DNA of 64,000 nt from Prochlorococcus sp. AG-402-M18 (GCA_003216595.1 QCIQ01000003.1:62001-126000); one strand, 5' to 3'; numbered from the stretch's first letter, positions 48,185-59,289 are shown. A program made the numbers and translations. The notes: a model not told the origin generated them from the letters alone.

Positions 48185-48295
48185 CTAATAAAAATTTATT
48201 TTAGTTGCTATTTCTATAATTAAAATAAATAATACGCCTGACATTGCAACCCTCCCATGAAATATCTCAGTCTTGCTTAGTCTTTCGAAAGACAT
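48185..48295 (-). CDS. hli: very small high-light-inducible protein (36 aa, not in ORF track)
   Basis: Reverse-strand reading MSFERLSKTEIFHGRVAMSGVLFILIIEIATKINFY*; ExFHGRxAMxG chlorophyll-binding motif. Confidence 0.78.
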   Translation of the reverse strand: MSFERLSKTEIFHGRVAMSGVLFILIIEIATKINFY

Positions 48296-48492
48296 ATAAT
48301 AAAAGATAATATATTTATTTTATAACAAACTAAACAGAGAAAGCAAGTATCGAAAAAATGCTTTTTAATGTTAATTAAATTATTCAATTTTATTTTTGAA
48401 AAGAAAAGACTATAGTCCAAAGGATATGGTATCTCTTACGACAGACTAAAAATAGTATTATAAATAATCATATTAAAAAGATTCAGTAATAA

Positions 48493-48642
48493 ATGAGTCC
48501 ACTCTTTAAATGCCTTGGTTGTGGACAAAATATCGAAAGGTCAACAAAGACTTTTTGGAAAAAGAAAGGTCATATTCTTTGCTCAACTTGTCAGGACAAA
48601 ATCGAGCGAGAAACTGCTTTTACTCAAACAAAAAAGACTTAA
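48493..48642 (+). CDS. small zinc-ribbon-like protein (not in ORF track)
   Basis: MSPLFKCLGCGQNIERSTKTFWKKKGHILCSTCQDKIERETAFTQTKKT*; two CxxC; 3-prime ends overlap urtE. Confidence 0.5.
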   Translation: MSPLFKCLGCGQNIERSTKTFWKKKGHILCSTCQDKIERETAFTQTKKT

Positions 48643-49346
48643 ACACTAAGAAATTTCTCTACTACAGATTTACTTAATTCACTCGTTGGGCCATTAGCAA
48701 CTATTCCTCCACGTTGCATTGCATAATAACGATCTGCTTGCCTGACAAAATGCAAATGTTGCTCTACCAATAAAACTCCAACACCAGTCTCACTAATGAT
48801 CCTTTTCACTGCTGACTCAATATCTTGAACGATATTCGGTTGTATCCCTTCGGTTGGTTCATCAAGTAAAAGTAACTTTGGTTTTCCAAGTAATGCTCGC
48901 GCAATTGCTAGTTGTTGCTGTTGCCCTCCGCTTAAGTCACCTCCTTTACGTGCTAGAAATTGTTTTAAAACAGGAAAAAGTTCATATACAAGTTCATCAA
49001 TCTTTTTATGCGTTGCTAACCCTCCAGGTAAAGCTTCCAATCCAAGTTGAAGATTTTCCTCTACGGTTAGATAAGGTATTATTTCTCGTCCTTGAGGAAC
49101 ATATGCAATTCCGGAACGAGCCCTTTGATGAGGTGGCTTTCTATTTACCAAATCTCCATTAAAAATAATCTCTCCATACCGTGGAGTTAATAACCCTATT
49201 AAAGATTTAAGCAAAGTTGTTTTACCTACTCCATTTCGGCCAATAAGACAAATCATCTCACCTTGATTGATATTCATATCAACATCTCGAAGAATATGAC
49301 TCTCGCCATAGTAAGTATTCAAGCCTTTTATCTGAAGCATAGTCAT
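48639..49346 (-). CDS. urtE: urea ABC transporter ATP-binding protein UrtE
   Basis: LIGRNGVGKTTLLKSLIG, LSGGQQQQLAIARALL; last gene of urt cluster. Confidence 0.92.
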   Translation of the reverse strand: MTMLQIKGLNTYYGESHILRDVDMNINQGEMICLIGRNGVGKTTLLKSLIGLLTPRYGEIIFNGDLVNRKPPHQRARSGIAYVPQGREIIPYLTVEENLQLGLEALPGGLATHKKIDELVYELFPVLKQFLARKGGDLSGGQQQQLAIARALLGKPKLLLLDEPTEGIQPNIVQDIESAVKRIISETGVGVLLVEQHLHFVRQADRYYAMQRGGIVANGPTSELSKSVVEKFLSV

Positions 49347-50098
49347 TCTTCTTCCTCCTCAGATTTTCCTAGATAAACCTCTATCACTAAAGGATCTTTT
49401 TGTATGTCGCTCATAGATCCCTCTTTCAATACATGCCCTTGATGTAAAACACTAACAGGACAATCAAGTCGACGAATAAATTCCATATCATGATCAATGA
49501 CTAAGACAGTATGGTCGCCAGCTAAAGATTTAAGAAGATCAGCAGTTAAATCTGTTTCTTCATCAGTCAAACCAGCTACAGGTTCATCAACAAGTAAAAG
49601 ATCAGGATCTTGTCCAACTAGCATCGCTATCTCAAGCCATTGTTTTTGACCATGAGAAAGCGCTCCAGCCCTGATATTGGCTTTTGCTTGCAGGTTGACA
49701 ATACTCATCAAATGTTGAATTTGATCTAAATGCTTAACCTTTAAACTATTAATTAATAATGAAAAAGGAGTTTTAGGTCTGCTAACTGATAGAGCTAAAT
49801 TTTCTTGTACAGATAAATTCTCAAATATCCTAGGACTTTGAAATTTCCTTCCAATCCCTTTACGCGCTATTCGAAACTCTTTTTGACCAAGCAACGATTT
49901 TTCTTTAAAAATCACATCCCCCTTTGTCGGTGCTACTTTCCCAGTAATTACATCTAAAAATGTAGTTTTACCTGCACCATTGGGACCAATAACTGCTCTC
50001 AGATCACCTTGATTCAAAATCAGATCAAGATCTCTGAGGGCAAGAAATCCTTCAAAACTAACTGAAATTTGTTTTAGCTCTAGCAATGGAGAAGTCAT
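49343..50098 (-). CDS. urtD: urea ABC transporter ATP-binding protein UrtD
   Basis: VIGPNGAGKTTFLDVITGK, GRKFQSPRIFENLSVQENL, LSHGQKQWLEIAMLV. Confidence 0.92.
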   Translation of the reverse strand: MTSPLLELKQISVSFEGFLALRDLDLILNQGDLRAVIGPNGAGKTTFLDVITGKVAPTKGDVIFKEKSLLGQKEFRIARKGIGRKFQSPRIFENLSVQENLALSVSRPKTPFSLLINSLKVKHLDQIQHLMSIVNLQAKANIRAGALSHGQKQWLEIAMLVGQDPDLLLVDEPVAGLTDEETDLTADLLKSLAGDHTVLVIDHDMEFIRRLDCPVSVLHQGHVLKEGSMSDIQKDPLVIEVYLGKSEEEEE

Positions 50099-51222
50099 GA
50101 TTTCACCTCACCTTGTTCATTAATTTCAAGACTTGGATATGTCTCTAGTTTTTTATTTATGCCAATTAAAAAAAGTAATTTCTTGGGACCGTCTTTCCGA
50201 ATCCATCCTAGTACACCCTCTGGGAGAGCTGTTACAACAAGAATAAATAATCCACCTTGAATAAACATCCAGCTTGCTGGTAATGCTTCACTTACTAAAC
50301 TTTTTGCATAATTAATTAAAACAGCCCCAAGAATTGCCCCTAGTAAAGTTCCTCTACCACCAACGGCAACCCAAATAACCATTTCTATAGAAAAAGGAAC
50401 AGTCATAAACTGAGGTGATACTATTCCGGATTGAACTGTATACAAAGCCCCTGAAATACCAGCCAATCCTCCTGCTATTGAAAAAATTATTGTCTTAAAA
50501 ATTACTGGATTATAGCCAGTGAAACGAACTCGAGCTTCATCATCTCGAATTCCAATAAGAATATTTCCAAATCTATCTCGAACAATCCACCGAGCAAAAA
50601 ACCATGCAAGTATTACTAAAACAGCTGATATCCAAAAAAACCATCTTTGCATTATTTCCGACCCTACCATTTGTCCAAAAAGTTGAGTAACATCTGTTTT
50701 TAAACCATTTGTTCCATTAATCAATTTCTGTTGTCCATTAAAGAAATTGAAAAAAACCAAAAGGGCCGCTTGTGTAAGAATTGAAAAATAAACGCCCTTA
50801 ATTCTATTTCTAAAAACTAAATACCCAAGAAGACCAGCAATTATTGCCGGTAACAACCAAATGGAAATAAGAGTAAAAATTAAACTTTTAAAAGGCTCCC
50901 AAAAAAATGGAAGTTTTTCAACTCCATATAAACCAAAAAACTCGGGAATACTATTTGGGAATTCTCCTGCACTATTCAATTGGAGGAACATCGCAGCACA
51001 ATATCCACCAAGAGCAAAGAAAATTCCTTGCCCTAAACTCAACATCCCTGTGAATCCCCAAATCAAATCAACTCCAAGAGCCACAATTGCAAGAGATAAA
51101 TATCTCCCTAAGAGATTTAATCTAAAAACAGGAAGTAAGGAGGGTGCTGCAATAATTAAGACAATGATTAATACCCAAATCGTTAAGTTAATCCAACTTT
51201 TCTTTGTAGAAAAAATAGTCAT
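50095..51222 (-). CDS. urtC: urea ABC transporter permease UrtC
   Basis: Branched-chain-type permease; GFTGMLSLGQGIFFALGGYCAAMFL; gene order. Confidence 0.92.
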   Translation of the reverse strand: MTIFSTKKSWINLTIWVLIIVLIIAAPSLLPVFRLNLLGRYLSLAIVALGVDLIWGFTGMLSLGQGIFFALGGYCAAMFLQLNSAGEFPNSIPEFFGLYGVEKLPFFWEPFKSLIFTLISIWLLPAIIAGLLGYLVFRNRIKGVYFSILTQAALLVFFNFFNGQQKLINGTNGLKTDVTQLFGQMVGSEIMQRWFFWISAVLVILAWFFARWIVRDRFGNILIGIRDDEARVRFTGYNPVIFKTIIFSIAGGLAGISGALYTVQSGIVSPQFMTVPFSIEMVIWVAVGGRGTLLGAILGAVLINYAKSLVSEALPASWMFIQGGLFILVVTALPEGVLGWIRKDGPKKLLFLIGINKKLETYPSLEINEQGEVKS

Positions 51223-51225
51223 AAT

Positions 51226-52383
51226 TCAAGACTCCACCATTCTTCCTTTTTGAGGGAACATCCCAGTTGGCCTGAATTGAAGGAATATGACTATTAGAGC
51301 AAATATCATTACTCTAGCCATACTTGTTGTCGCAAAAAAATCGATTGTTGAATAAAGAGGGGACGGCATTTCTGGCCAAATGGTAAGTAGTCTTCCTGCT
51401 CCTATCAAGTCGGTCATTATTCCAATAGAGAAAGAAGCAAGGATAGTTCCTAATAAATTGCCTACTCCACCTAGAACGACAACCATAAAACATCCCACAA
51501 TATAATTTCCACCAACATTTGGTCCCACTGAGCCAAGGAGGGAAACCGCAACGCCTGCAACACCAGCTAAACCAGATCCAATTCCAAAAGTAATAATATC
51601 TACTGTTTCTGTTGATATGCCTAGACAATCACTCATAGGTCTATTTTGAGTAACTGCTCGGATTCTCATTCCCCACGCAGTTTTATCAAGAAAGAAAATC
51701 ACTACTAAAACAGATATTAAGGTAATAAAGATTATTAAAAGACGAGTTTTAGGAAAAGTAATTCCAACAAAATCAATTCCACCTCTCATCCAAGCAGGAG
51801 CTGTAACATCAACATTTCTTGCACTAGCACGACTAAGTTTGCTTACTAAAGATGATAAAATCCCTCCTGTTGCTACACCTAATAATGCTGAGAAGCCCCA
51901 AGTAGATGCCCTTATTAATTTACCTTTTGCGCCCTGAAGTAAGTCATCCGAAATAAATAATGGTGCAAATAAGCCAAAGAACAGTGCTATTACCAATCCA
52001 CTTCCATAGGCTAAAGGAACACTTCTGACAAATTGTTGAAGTATGAGGCTAACTCCCCATGTCGCTAAAAGAGTTTCGAGCGGACTTCCATAGAGACGTC
52101 TAATTACTGTTCGTTCTAAAAGAATACCAACTGTTCCACTAACTAAAAAAGCAATCCCAATAGCAACAATGACATATGAATCATAAAAAGGTTTTAAAAA
52201 AGAAACTTGTTTGAAAATCAATTGGGTTATGTATGTTGAATATGCTCCAAGCATCATCAATTCACCATGAGCCAGATTGATGACACCCATTAATCCAAAG
52301 ACAATTGCCAGTCCCAGTGCTGCGACAAGCAAAACTGAGCCAATAGCAACGCCATTAAAGAGGCTTTCAAGAATAAGTTGCAC
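51226..52383 (-). CDS. urtB: urea ABC transporter permease UrtB
   Basis: GVINLAHGELMMLGAYSTY; RAVTQNRPMSDCLGI. Confidence 0.92.
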   Translation of the reverse strand: MQLILESLFNGVAIGSVLLVAALGLAIVFGLMGVINLAHGELMMLGAYSTYITQLIFKQVSFLKPFYDSYVIVAIGIAFLVSGTVGILLERTVIRRLYGSPLETLLATWGVSLILQQFVRSVPLAYGSGLVIALFFGLFAPLFISDDLLQGAKGKLIRASTWGFSALLGVATGGILSSLVSKLSRASARNVDVTAPAWMRGGIDFVGITFPKTRLLIIFITLISVLVVIFFLDKTAWGMRIRAVTQNRPMSDCLGISTETVDIITFGIGSGLAGVAGVAVSLLGSVGPNVGGNYIVGCFMVVVLGGVGNLLGTILASFSIGIMTDLIGAGRLLTIWPEMPSPLYSTIDFFATTSMARVMIFALIVIFLQFRPTGMFPQKGRMVES

Positions 52384-52460
52384 TAGCTTGGTTGATATTT
52401 TTAAAGAAATAAGGAGCCCGCAGGCTCCTTACTAGATTCTATTTATAAGTCAAAAATGAA

Positions 52461-53738
52461 TCATAATCTGTATTTTTCACCTTTCTTAGGATCAGTCCAA
52501 TCACAAGCGTAACCTTTAGAACTTGGATGTTTTTGGTTCCATGCTTGTGGTTCAACTACTCCTGTTTCTTCGAGAATTGTAAATCCACCTTCTGAGTTAA
52601 TTTCACCGATTCTCACTGTTTGAGATAGATGATGATTAGGCATAACTTCTACAGGCCCTTGTGGTGCATCGAATGTCTGACCAACCAAAGCTTCTCTAAC
52701 AGCATTGTCATCAAATGTGCCGGCATCTTCAACTGCCTGCTTCCATAGATAAACCATGTTATAAGCAGATTCTTGAGGATCAGCTACAACACGATCGTTA
52801 CCCCATCTCTTCTTAAAGCTCTTGGCAAATTTCTTAGAAGCTGGTGTATCAATAGACATCATGTAGTTCCAAGCACCATAATGGCCCTCAAGGAACTCAG
52901 GGCCAATCGTACTAATCTCTTCTTCCGCAATGGAGTAGTTCATTACGTAGTAACCATTAGAAGGAGTAATTCCTGCGTCCTGGATTTGCTTGAAGAAAGC
53001 AACGTTTTGATCACCATTCAAGGTGTTAATAATTATTCCACCTTCAGGAAGTGCAACTTTTATCTTCGAGATAATAGGTGCTACCTCTGTGTTACCCAAA
53101 GGAAGGTAATCTTCGCCAACAACTTTACCGCCAAGTTGCTTAACTTGAGCTTTAGTAATTGTATTAGACGTTCTTGGGAAAACATAATCAGAACCAACTA
53201 AGAAGAAATCTCCTCCAGCAGCTGGCGAGCGCTTGTACATGAAATCGGTAGCAGGCTCGGATTGCTGATTAGGAGTCGCTCCGGTATAGAAAATGTTATT
53301 GGAGCACTCTTGGGCTTCATATTGAATTGGGTAGTAAAGAAATGCATCTTTAGATTCATAAACAGGAAGCATTGCCTTACGACTTGCAGATGTCCAGCCA
53401 CCAAAAACAACTGGAACTCCATCCTGGTCAATTAACTTCTTAGACTTCTCAGCAAAGGTAGGCCAATCTGAGGCACCATCTTCAACGATGTACTCAATTT
53501 TATAACTTTTACCATCGACTGTTACACCACCAGCTGCATTGATCTCCTCAATAGCCATTTTCTCTGTATCAACAAGAGTTGATTCGGAGATTGCCATTGT
53601 CCCTGATAGAGAATGGAGAATTCCAACAGTTACGGTGTCGTCAAAGTTGCCTGCGGAATCTGATCCACCACAAGCAGTTACAGTTACAGCCAATGAGGCA
53701 GTAGCTAAACCTGCAAAAATACGCTTTGAAAGCTTCAT
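52461..53738 (-). CDS. urtA: urea ABC transporter substrate-binding protein UrtA
   Basis: Lipoprotein-type signal VTACGGSDS; VTVGILHSLSGTMAISESTLVDTEKMAIEEINAAGGV. Confidence 0.93.
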   Translation of the reverse strand: MKLSKRIFAGLATASLAVTVTACGGSDSAGNFDDTVTVGILHSLSGTMAISESTLVDTEKMAIEEINAAGGVTVDGKSYKIEYIVEDGASDWPTFAEKSKKLIDQDGVPVVFGGWTSASRKAMLPVYESKDAFLYYPIQYEAQECSNNIFYTGATPNQQSEPATDFMYKRSPAAGGDFFLVGSDYVFPRTSNTITKAQVKQLGGKVVGEDYLPLGNTEVAPIISKIKVALPEGGIIINTLNGDQNVAFFKQIQDAGITPSNGYYVMNYSIAEEEISTIGPEFLEGHYGAWNYMMSIDTPASKKFAKSFKKRWGNDRVVADPQESAYNMVYLWKQAVEDAGTFDDNAVREALVGQTFDAPQGPVEVMPNHHLSQTVRIGEINSEGGFTILEETGVVEPQAWNQKHPSSKGYACDWTDPKKGEKYRL

Positions 53739-53814
53739 GAATTACTAACTAAATTAGTTGGTTGCCCACCTTGGGGGGTCAACGGAAGGTATCCAACTGA
53801 ACACCCATCTTTTT

Positions 53815-53828
53815 GTAGCCAATGTGAC
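53815..53828 (-). promoter_or_regulatory. putative NtcA box of urtA
   Basis: Minus strand GTC-ACATTGGC-TAC (consensus GTA-N8-TAC, one mismatch), 23 nt before TACCTT (-10-like), upstream of urtA. Confidence 0.6.
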
Positions 53829-53884
53829 TTTTTTTACTATTTCAGTGAACGAAAATAATTTTTGGTATCACACATAACACTTCT

Positions 53885-54490
53885 TCAAGAGTTTTGTATT
53901 TGATTACACAAAAAAGCTTCGATGATGTTAAGTCCCTCCCCTGTCTTAGTATTTGTAAAGCACCATGGAAGATCTGCCCTCATCAACAAGGTATCTCTCT
54001 CCATTACTTTCAAACTTGCACCTACCATTCCTGCAAGATCAATCTTATTGATCACTAATAAATCTGAGCGTGTTATCCCAGGTCCTCCTTTTCTTGGAAT
54101 CTTATCTCCAGCTGCAACGTCAATTATATAAATACATAAATCTACTAACTCAGGACTAAAGCTTGCTGAAAGATTATCACCACCACTTTCAACAAATACT
54201 AAATCTAGATTTTCAAATCTCTGTTCTAACTCTTCAACAGCAATGCGATTTATGGAACAATCTTCTCTTATCGCTGTATGTGGGCATCCTCCAGTTTCAA
54301 CTCCTTTAATACGTTCTGGTGCTAAAGCCTTTGCATTAGTCAAGAATTTTGCATCTTCTTGCGTATAGATATCATTAGTTACTACGGCAATCTCTAATTG
54401 ATCTTTAAGGTTTTCACATAGTCTCTGAATAATAGCCGTTTTACCAGATCCTACTGGACCAGCTATCCCAACCCTTAATTTACTTTCCAT
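53885..54490 (-). CDS. ureG: urease accessory GTPase UreG (start at ATG 54490)
   Basis: [42 protein letters not shown] overlaps ureF stop. Confidence 0.94.
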   Translation of the reverse strand: MESKLRVGIAGPVGSGKTAIIQRLCENLKDQLEIAVVTNDIYTQEDAKFLTNAKALAPERIKGVETGGCPHTAIREDCSINRIAVEELEQRFENLDLVFVESGGDNLSASFSPELVDLCIYIIDVAAGDKIPRKGGPGITRSDLLVINKIDLAGMVGASLKVMERDTLLMRADLPWCFTNTKTGEGLNIIEAFLCNQIQNS

Positions 54491-55161
54491 TAGCTTCTGA
54501 ATAGTCTTGAATAAAGTTCTACATGCGACTGTTGAGCCATAATAGCGCCAACATCGCCGACCCAAATATCTTTGGGATTCTTTGCCAACAAGTAACTTGC
54601 TTGAGACTTAATAAGTTTGAGAGATCTCTTTTGAAGCTGTTGAGCTTTTGTTGGTCCTAATGACAAAAGTCTTAACGCTGCACTTAATTGATTAGCCACC
54701 CAACTATATAAAAAACCCTCTACTAAATCAATTTGAGGTATATCCCAGCAGACTCCAGCCCAAGCCCAAGCTATCGGCCATATAAATTTCTTTCCATTAT
54801 TTGGAAGAGGGTGATCAAGATCAATGAGCAACTGTAAAAGAGATTCACCCATTTGTGTTTGTTGAGATCTAAGCTCTGGAGAATCTCTTAGGGAAGTAAG
54901 CCAAGAATTCCACTCTTCAATAAGTGACTTATATTGATCATCTTTCTTATCCCTCCAATCAACTAAATCTTTCATGATGTGCACAATTGAGCTTGCCTCA
55001 ATTGTTATTTGACCTCGAGACAGTTCGCTTTCAATCCAATTGAAAAGACTGATCTCGTCATGGACTTTTTCATTTTGCACAAGCCACTCCAATCCCTCAG
55101 AATAACTAAAAGCTCCAACTGGTAATGATGGGCTTATTAATTGTAAAAATTCAAGTTTCAT
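54490..55161 (-). CDS. ureF: urease accessory protein UreF
   Basis: [25 protein letters not shown]. Confidence 0.92.
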   Translation of the reverse strand: MKLEFLQLISPSLPVGAFSYSEGLEWLVQNEKVHDEISLFNWIESELSRGQITIEASSIVHIMKDLVDWRDKKDDQYKSLIEEWNSWLTSLRDSPELRSQQTQMGESLLQLLIDLDHPLPNNGKKFIWPIAWAWAGVCWDIPQIDLVEGFLYSWVANQLSAALRLLSLGPTKAQQLQKRSLKLIKSQASYLLAKNPKDIWVGDVGAIMAQQSHVELYSRLFRS

Positions 55162-55181
55162 AAATGGAGTTAATCCACCCT

Positions 55182-55622
55182 CTACTCATAAGCTCCAATC
55201 TCAGGAGAAAAAGGTCTTTTGAAACTTTCTATTGCAAAACCTTGTCTCACTAACATCTTTTTCATGATTTCATCATTGAGTAAATATAACTCTTTATCAT
55301 GCAACTCAATCTCAACATGTCTATTACCTAAATGATAAGCAGCTTTTAACAATTTCAATCTATTTTCTGAGCTAATTCTTATGACATCTTCTTGAGCAGC
55401 CTGAATGCTCACAAAAACTTGTGAATTTTCACTTTTCAATACCTCTCCAGGCATCAATCTTCCTCCTCCTCTAGGCAAATTTAAAATAACATCGATCCCA
55501 TCTAAAGTTGTTCGCTTCCCCCGAAGTTGAGTCCTCTCTTTTGCAGACAAGGGAAGTACAAGACAATGATCTATACCTCGAGCACTCATTCTCTCAGTAA
55601 GATAGATTGATTCGTGTAACAA
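55182..55622 (-). CDS. ureE: urease accessory protein UreE
   Basis: AKERTQLRGKRTTLDG..LNLPRGGGRLMPGEVL...AAYHLGNRHVEIEL. Confidence 0.9.
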   Translation of the reverse strand: MLHESIYLTERMSARGIDHCLVLPLSAKERTQLRGKRTTLDGIDVILNLPRGGGRLMPGEVLKSENSQVFVSIQAAQEDVIRISSENRLKLLKAAYHLGNRHVEIELHDKELYLLNDEIMKKMLVRQGFAIESFKRPFSPEIGAYE

Positions 55623-55724
55623 GCTTCAATTTTTTGTAGATGTAGATTTTAAAGCTTATATCTACCAGATCAAACATTTATTATTTTCTCAATAATAAAT
55701 GTGCAAAATCGATACAACTTTTCA

Positions 55725-56624
55725 ATGACATCTCAATGGCATGGAACTTGTGATCTAAGACTTTTCAAGAAATCAAGTCCTAAAGAGATCGATAGTTTCA
55801 AAACAATTCATCAAGCAAAATGCACTGCCCCATTGAAACTAATGAAAGTATTCAATGATAAAAAAGATGGAAGATGTGAAATACCAATTCTCCATAGTGC
55901 TGGTGGAATAGTTGGAGGTGATCAACTCACAATAAATATAAATGCTGAAGAAGCTAGCAGGGCTCTATGTTCTTCAGTAGCAGCTCAAAAGATTTATGGC
56001 AGTAGAGGAAGATCAAAATTAAATCCTCAAGGGAACTGGGCAAATCAAAAGTGTTTAATTAATATTGAAAAAAATTCTGACTTTGAGTGGATACCACAAG
56101 AATTGATTATTTATCAGGGAGGTCTTTTTGAACAAAATATGACTGTTAATCTTGATCCTTCATCAAGCTTTTTATGTGTTGATGTGGTTCGCTTAGGACG
56201 TACTGCTGCAGGAGAAAAACTAGGTAGTGGCGTATGGAGATCATCTTTGGATATCTTTAAAGAAAATGATCAAGGAAAACATTATGAATTTAGTGATCGC
56301 TTAGAACTTTCTGGAGAAGCTTTAAAATCCATTCATGGCTTAGAAGAACAACCAGTATTTGGATCTTTGACTTGGATAACGCCTCAAGGAATAAACCAAA
56401 AAGATTTATTTGATTTACTAATTAAATGCCGACAACAAAGAGTTGGACTTGAAGGCTTTATGACTTGTAGCGCTCTTGAGAATGGCATATCAGCAAGGTA
56501 TGCAGGCTCATCAACACAATCCGCTCGGTTTTGGTTTTATAGGATTTGGGCTCTTAGTAGAGTTTTAAGAAAATTAAGCTTGCCTGACTATATGAGAATT
56601 TGGCCTATGCAGGAAAATCCATAA
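55725..56624 (+). CDS. ureD: urease accessory protein UreD (start at ATG 55725 preferred)
   Basis: PILHSAGGIVGGDQLTININ, AQKIYGSRGRS, WIPQELIIYQGG. Confidence 0.9.
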   Translation: MTSQWHGTCDLRLFKKSSPKEIDSFKTIHQAKCTAPLKLMKVFNDKKDGRCEIPILHSAGGIVGGDQLTININAEEASRALCSSVAAQKIYGSRGRSKLNPQGNWANQKCLINIEKNSDFEWIPQELIIYQGGLFEQNMTVNLDPSSSFLCVDVVRLGRTAAGEKLGSGVWRSSLDIFKENDQGKHYEFSDRLELSGEALKSIHGLEEQPVFGSLTWITPQGINQKDLFDLLIKCRQQRVGLEGFMTCSALENGISARYAGSSTQSARFWFYRIWALSRVLRKLSLPDYMRIWPMQENP

Positions 56625-56697
56625 TTAGGTACAAAATGTTCATGATGAACTTTTAAGCATTTTATTGCTAGTAAAATATAATTCTAACTATTAAAAA

Positions 56698-57000
56698 ATG
56701 TACTTAAGTCCTCAAGAAAAAGACAAATTACTTGTGGTTACCGCTGCTCTTTTAGCAGAGCGAAGATTGAATAGAGGTTTAAAATTAAATCATCCTGAAG
56801 CGGTTGCTTGGCTTAGCTTTCAAGTACTTGAAGGTGCTAGAGATGGAAAAAATGTCTCAACTTTAATGAATGAGGGGACCAAATGGTTAACAAGAGAACA
56901 AGTTATGGACGGCGTGCCTGAACTTATTCATGAAGTACAAATAGAAGCTGTTTTTCCAGATGGAACGAAACTGGTAACACTTCACAATCCAATTAGCTAA
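56698..57000 (+). CDS. ureA: urease gamma subunit
   Basis: [39 protein letters not shown]. Confidence 0.96.
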   Translation: MYLSPQEKDKLLVVTAALLAERRLNRGLKLNHPEAVAWLSFQVLEGARDGKNVSTLMNEGTKWLTREQVMDGVPELIHEVQIEAVFPDGTKLVTLHNPIS

Positions 57001-57008
57001 CTAAAATC

Positions 57009-57329
57009 ATGTCTTATTTAATTCCTGGAGAACTTATTCCCGAAGATGGTTTTATTGAACTCAATAAGGGCAGAGAAATAACAACTCTAAAAGTTGCTAA
57101 TACATCTGATCGACCCATACAAATTGGCTCTCATTATCATTTCTTTGAGTCTAATAAAGGTCTAGAATTCGACCGTCAACAATCTCTCGGCAAAAGGTTA
57201 GATATCCCAGCTGGTACTGCAATCAGATTTGAACCAGGTGACCAAAGAGAAGTCAATCTTGTCCCTTATGAAGGAAACCAAAAAGTTTTTGGATTCAACG
57301 GACTCATCAACGACTCACTTCAAAAATAA
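57009..57329 (+). CDS. ureB: urease beta subunit
   Basis: [43 protein letters not shown]. Confidence 0.96.
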   Translation: MSYLIPGELIPEDGFIELNKGREITTLKVANTSDRPIQIGSHYHFFESNKGLEFDRQQSLGKRLDIPAGTAIRFEPGDQREVNLVPYEGNQKVFGFNGLINDSLQK

Positions 57330-57330
57330 A

Positions 57331-59040
57331 ATGCCTTTTCAGATTTCTCGCCAAGCTTATGCAGAGACTTATGGTCCTACTAAAGGGGATCGCATTAGAC
57401 TTGCAGATACAGACTTAATACTGGAAGTTGAACAGGATCATACTCACTATGGAGACGAAGTTAAATTTGGTGGAGGTAAAGTTATTCGTGATGGAATGGG
57501 GCAATCACAACAAACTAGAGACAATGGAGTAGTAGATACAGTTATCACGAATGCACTAATACTGGATTGGTGGGGAATTGTTAAAGCTGATATTGGTATT
57601 AAAAATGGCAAAATCTCAGGCATTGGAAAAGCTGGAAACCCTGACACTCAAAAAGGTGTTAACATTATTGTTGGAGCTAGTACGGAAGCGATAGCAGGAG
57701 AGGGCAATATTATTACGGCTGGTGCTATTGATAGTCATATTCATTTTATCTGCCCACAACAAATAGAAACTGCTTTAGCTAGTGGAGTTACAACGATGCT
57801 CGGAGGGGGGACAGGTCCAGCAACAGGTACTAATGCAACTACATGTACTCCAGGAGCATTTCATATTTCAAGAATGCTGCAATCAGCAGAAGGATTTCCT
57901 GTTAATTTGGGATTCTTCGGGAAAGGCAATGCAACTAATAAAGCAGCATTAGAAGAACAAGTAAGGGCAGGTGCATGTGGATTAAAACTTCATGAAGACT
58001 GGGGAACGACACCAGCTTGTATTGATGGATGTCTAAGTGTTGCAGATCAACTAGACGTACAAGTTTGTATTCATACAGATACCCTAAATGAAGCTGGTTT
58101 TGTTGAAGATACAATTAGAGCAATAAAAGGAAGAACAATTCATACTTTTCATACTGAGGGAGCTGGAGGTGGTCATGCTCCCGACATTATCAAAATTTGT
58201 GGGGAATCTAATGTCATCCCAAGCAGTACAAATCCCACCAGGCCTTTCACTCTAAATACTCTTGAGGAGCATTTAGACATGTTAATGGTTTGCCATCACT
58301 TGGATCCCAAAATTCCTGAGGATATTGCATTTGCCGAGTCAAGAATACGTCGTGAAACTATTGCTGCTGAAGACATACTCCACGATTTAGGAGCCTTTTC
58401 TATTATTGCTAGTGACTCCCAGGCTATGGGAAGAGTTGGAGAAGTTATTAGTCGAACTTTTCAAACTGCTCATAAAATGAAAATTCAAAGAGGATCCTTA
58501 CCAGAGGATAATACAAGGAATGATAATCATCGACTTAAAAGATATATCTCAAAGGTAACTATTAATCCAGCTATAGCTCATGGAATCAGCGATCATGTTG
58601 GGTCGATAGAAGTTGGAAAACTAGCAGACTTAGTACTTTGGAAACCAGGTTTTTTTGGAATAAAACCTGACTTAGTCCTCAAAGGAGGATCTATCGCATG
58701 GGCTCAGATGGGAGATGCAAACGCCTCCATTCCTACTCCACAACCAGTACACGGTCGTCCAATGTTTTCCTCTTTTGGAAAAGCAATAAATCCCACATGC
58801 CTAACTTTCTTAAGTGAGACCGCAATAGATGCTGGCGTGCCAGAACGACTCAAACTTGAACGTTCTTATGCTGCCGTTAAAGAAACAAGAAAGATATCTA
58901 AACAATCAATGAAACTGAATGATGCAAGACCAAAAATAGAAGTTGACCCTCAAACATACGAAGTATTTGCAGACGGAGATCTTTTGACTTGTGAACCGGC
59001 TGAAACACTACCACTTGCTCAAAGATATCTATTGCTATGA
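57331..59040 (+). CDS. ureC: urease alpha subunit
   Basis: [59 protein letters not shown]; start at ATG 57331, not 57229. Confidence 0.97.
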   Translation: MPFQISRQAYAETYGPTKGDRIRLADTDLILEVEQDHTHYGDEVKFGGGKVIRDGMGQSQQTRDNGVVDTVITNALILDWWGIVKADIGIKNGKISGIGKAGNPDTQKGVNIIVGASTEAIAGEGNIITAGAIDSHIHFICPQQIETALASGVTTMLGGGTGPATGTNATTCTPGAFHISRMLQSAEGFPVNLGFFGKGNATNKAALEEQVRAGACGLKLHEDWGTTPACIDGCLSVADQLDVQVCIHTDTLNEAGFVEDTIRAIKGRTIHTFHTEGAGGGHAPDIIKICGESNVIPSSTNPTRPFTLNTLEEHLDMLMVCHHLDPKIPEDIAFAESRIRRETIAAEDILHDLGAFSIIASDSQAMGRVGEVISRTFQTAHKMKIQRGSLPEDNTRNDNHRLKRYISKVTINPAIAHGISDHVGSIEVGKLADLVLWKPGFFGIKPDLVLKGGSIAWAQMGDANASIPTPQPVHGRPMFSSFGKAINPTCLTFLSETAIDAGVPERLKLERSYAAVKETRKISKQSMKLNDARPKIEVDPQTYEVFADGDLLTCEPAETLPLAQRYLLL

Positions 59041-59061
59041 ATGATTAATTAGTTCGAGGAT

Positions 59062-59289
59062 CTAAGCCGCAACTGGATCTTCTGCCATAGAAGAAGATAC
59101 TCTAAGTCGTTGCTCTAAATTCGGCCCATAAGACTCAATCCCCCAAATTTCCAGCTGAGACCCTTCTGGTGCCATAGAAGAAAAAACTTCTTGGGGAAAA
59201 ATAGCTCTTTCTAAAAAAAAACTATCTGGTCCAATACATTTCAATATGACCATACTTGACGTTATGTTTTTGTAAGAGAAACCGACCAT
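59062..59289 (-). CDS. conserved-looking hypothetical protein
   Basis: VILKCIGPDSFFLERAIFPQEVFSSMAPEGSQLEIWGIESYGPNLEQRLRV; no recognised domain. Confidence 0.55.
   Translation of the reverse strand: MVGFSYKNITSSMVILKCIGPDSFFLERAIFPQEVFSSMAPEGSQLEIWGIESYGPNLEQRLRVSSSMAEDPVAA

Noticed and set aside
51314-51628. 104-aa minus-strand ORF in urtB
   Set aside because: Out-of-frame shadow ORF, Trp/Arg/Cys-rich, within a solid urtB
57229-57330. N-terminal extension of UreC from 57229
   Set aside because: Overlaps ureB; UreC homologues start at [19 protein letters not shown] (ATG 57331)
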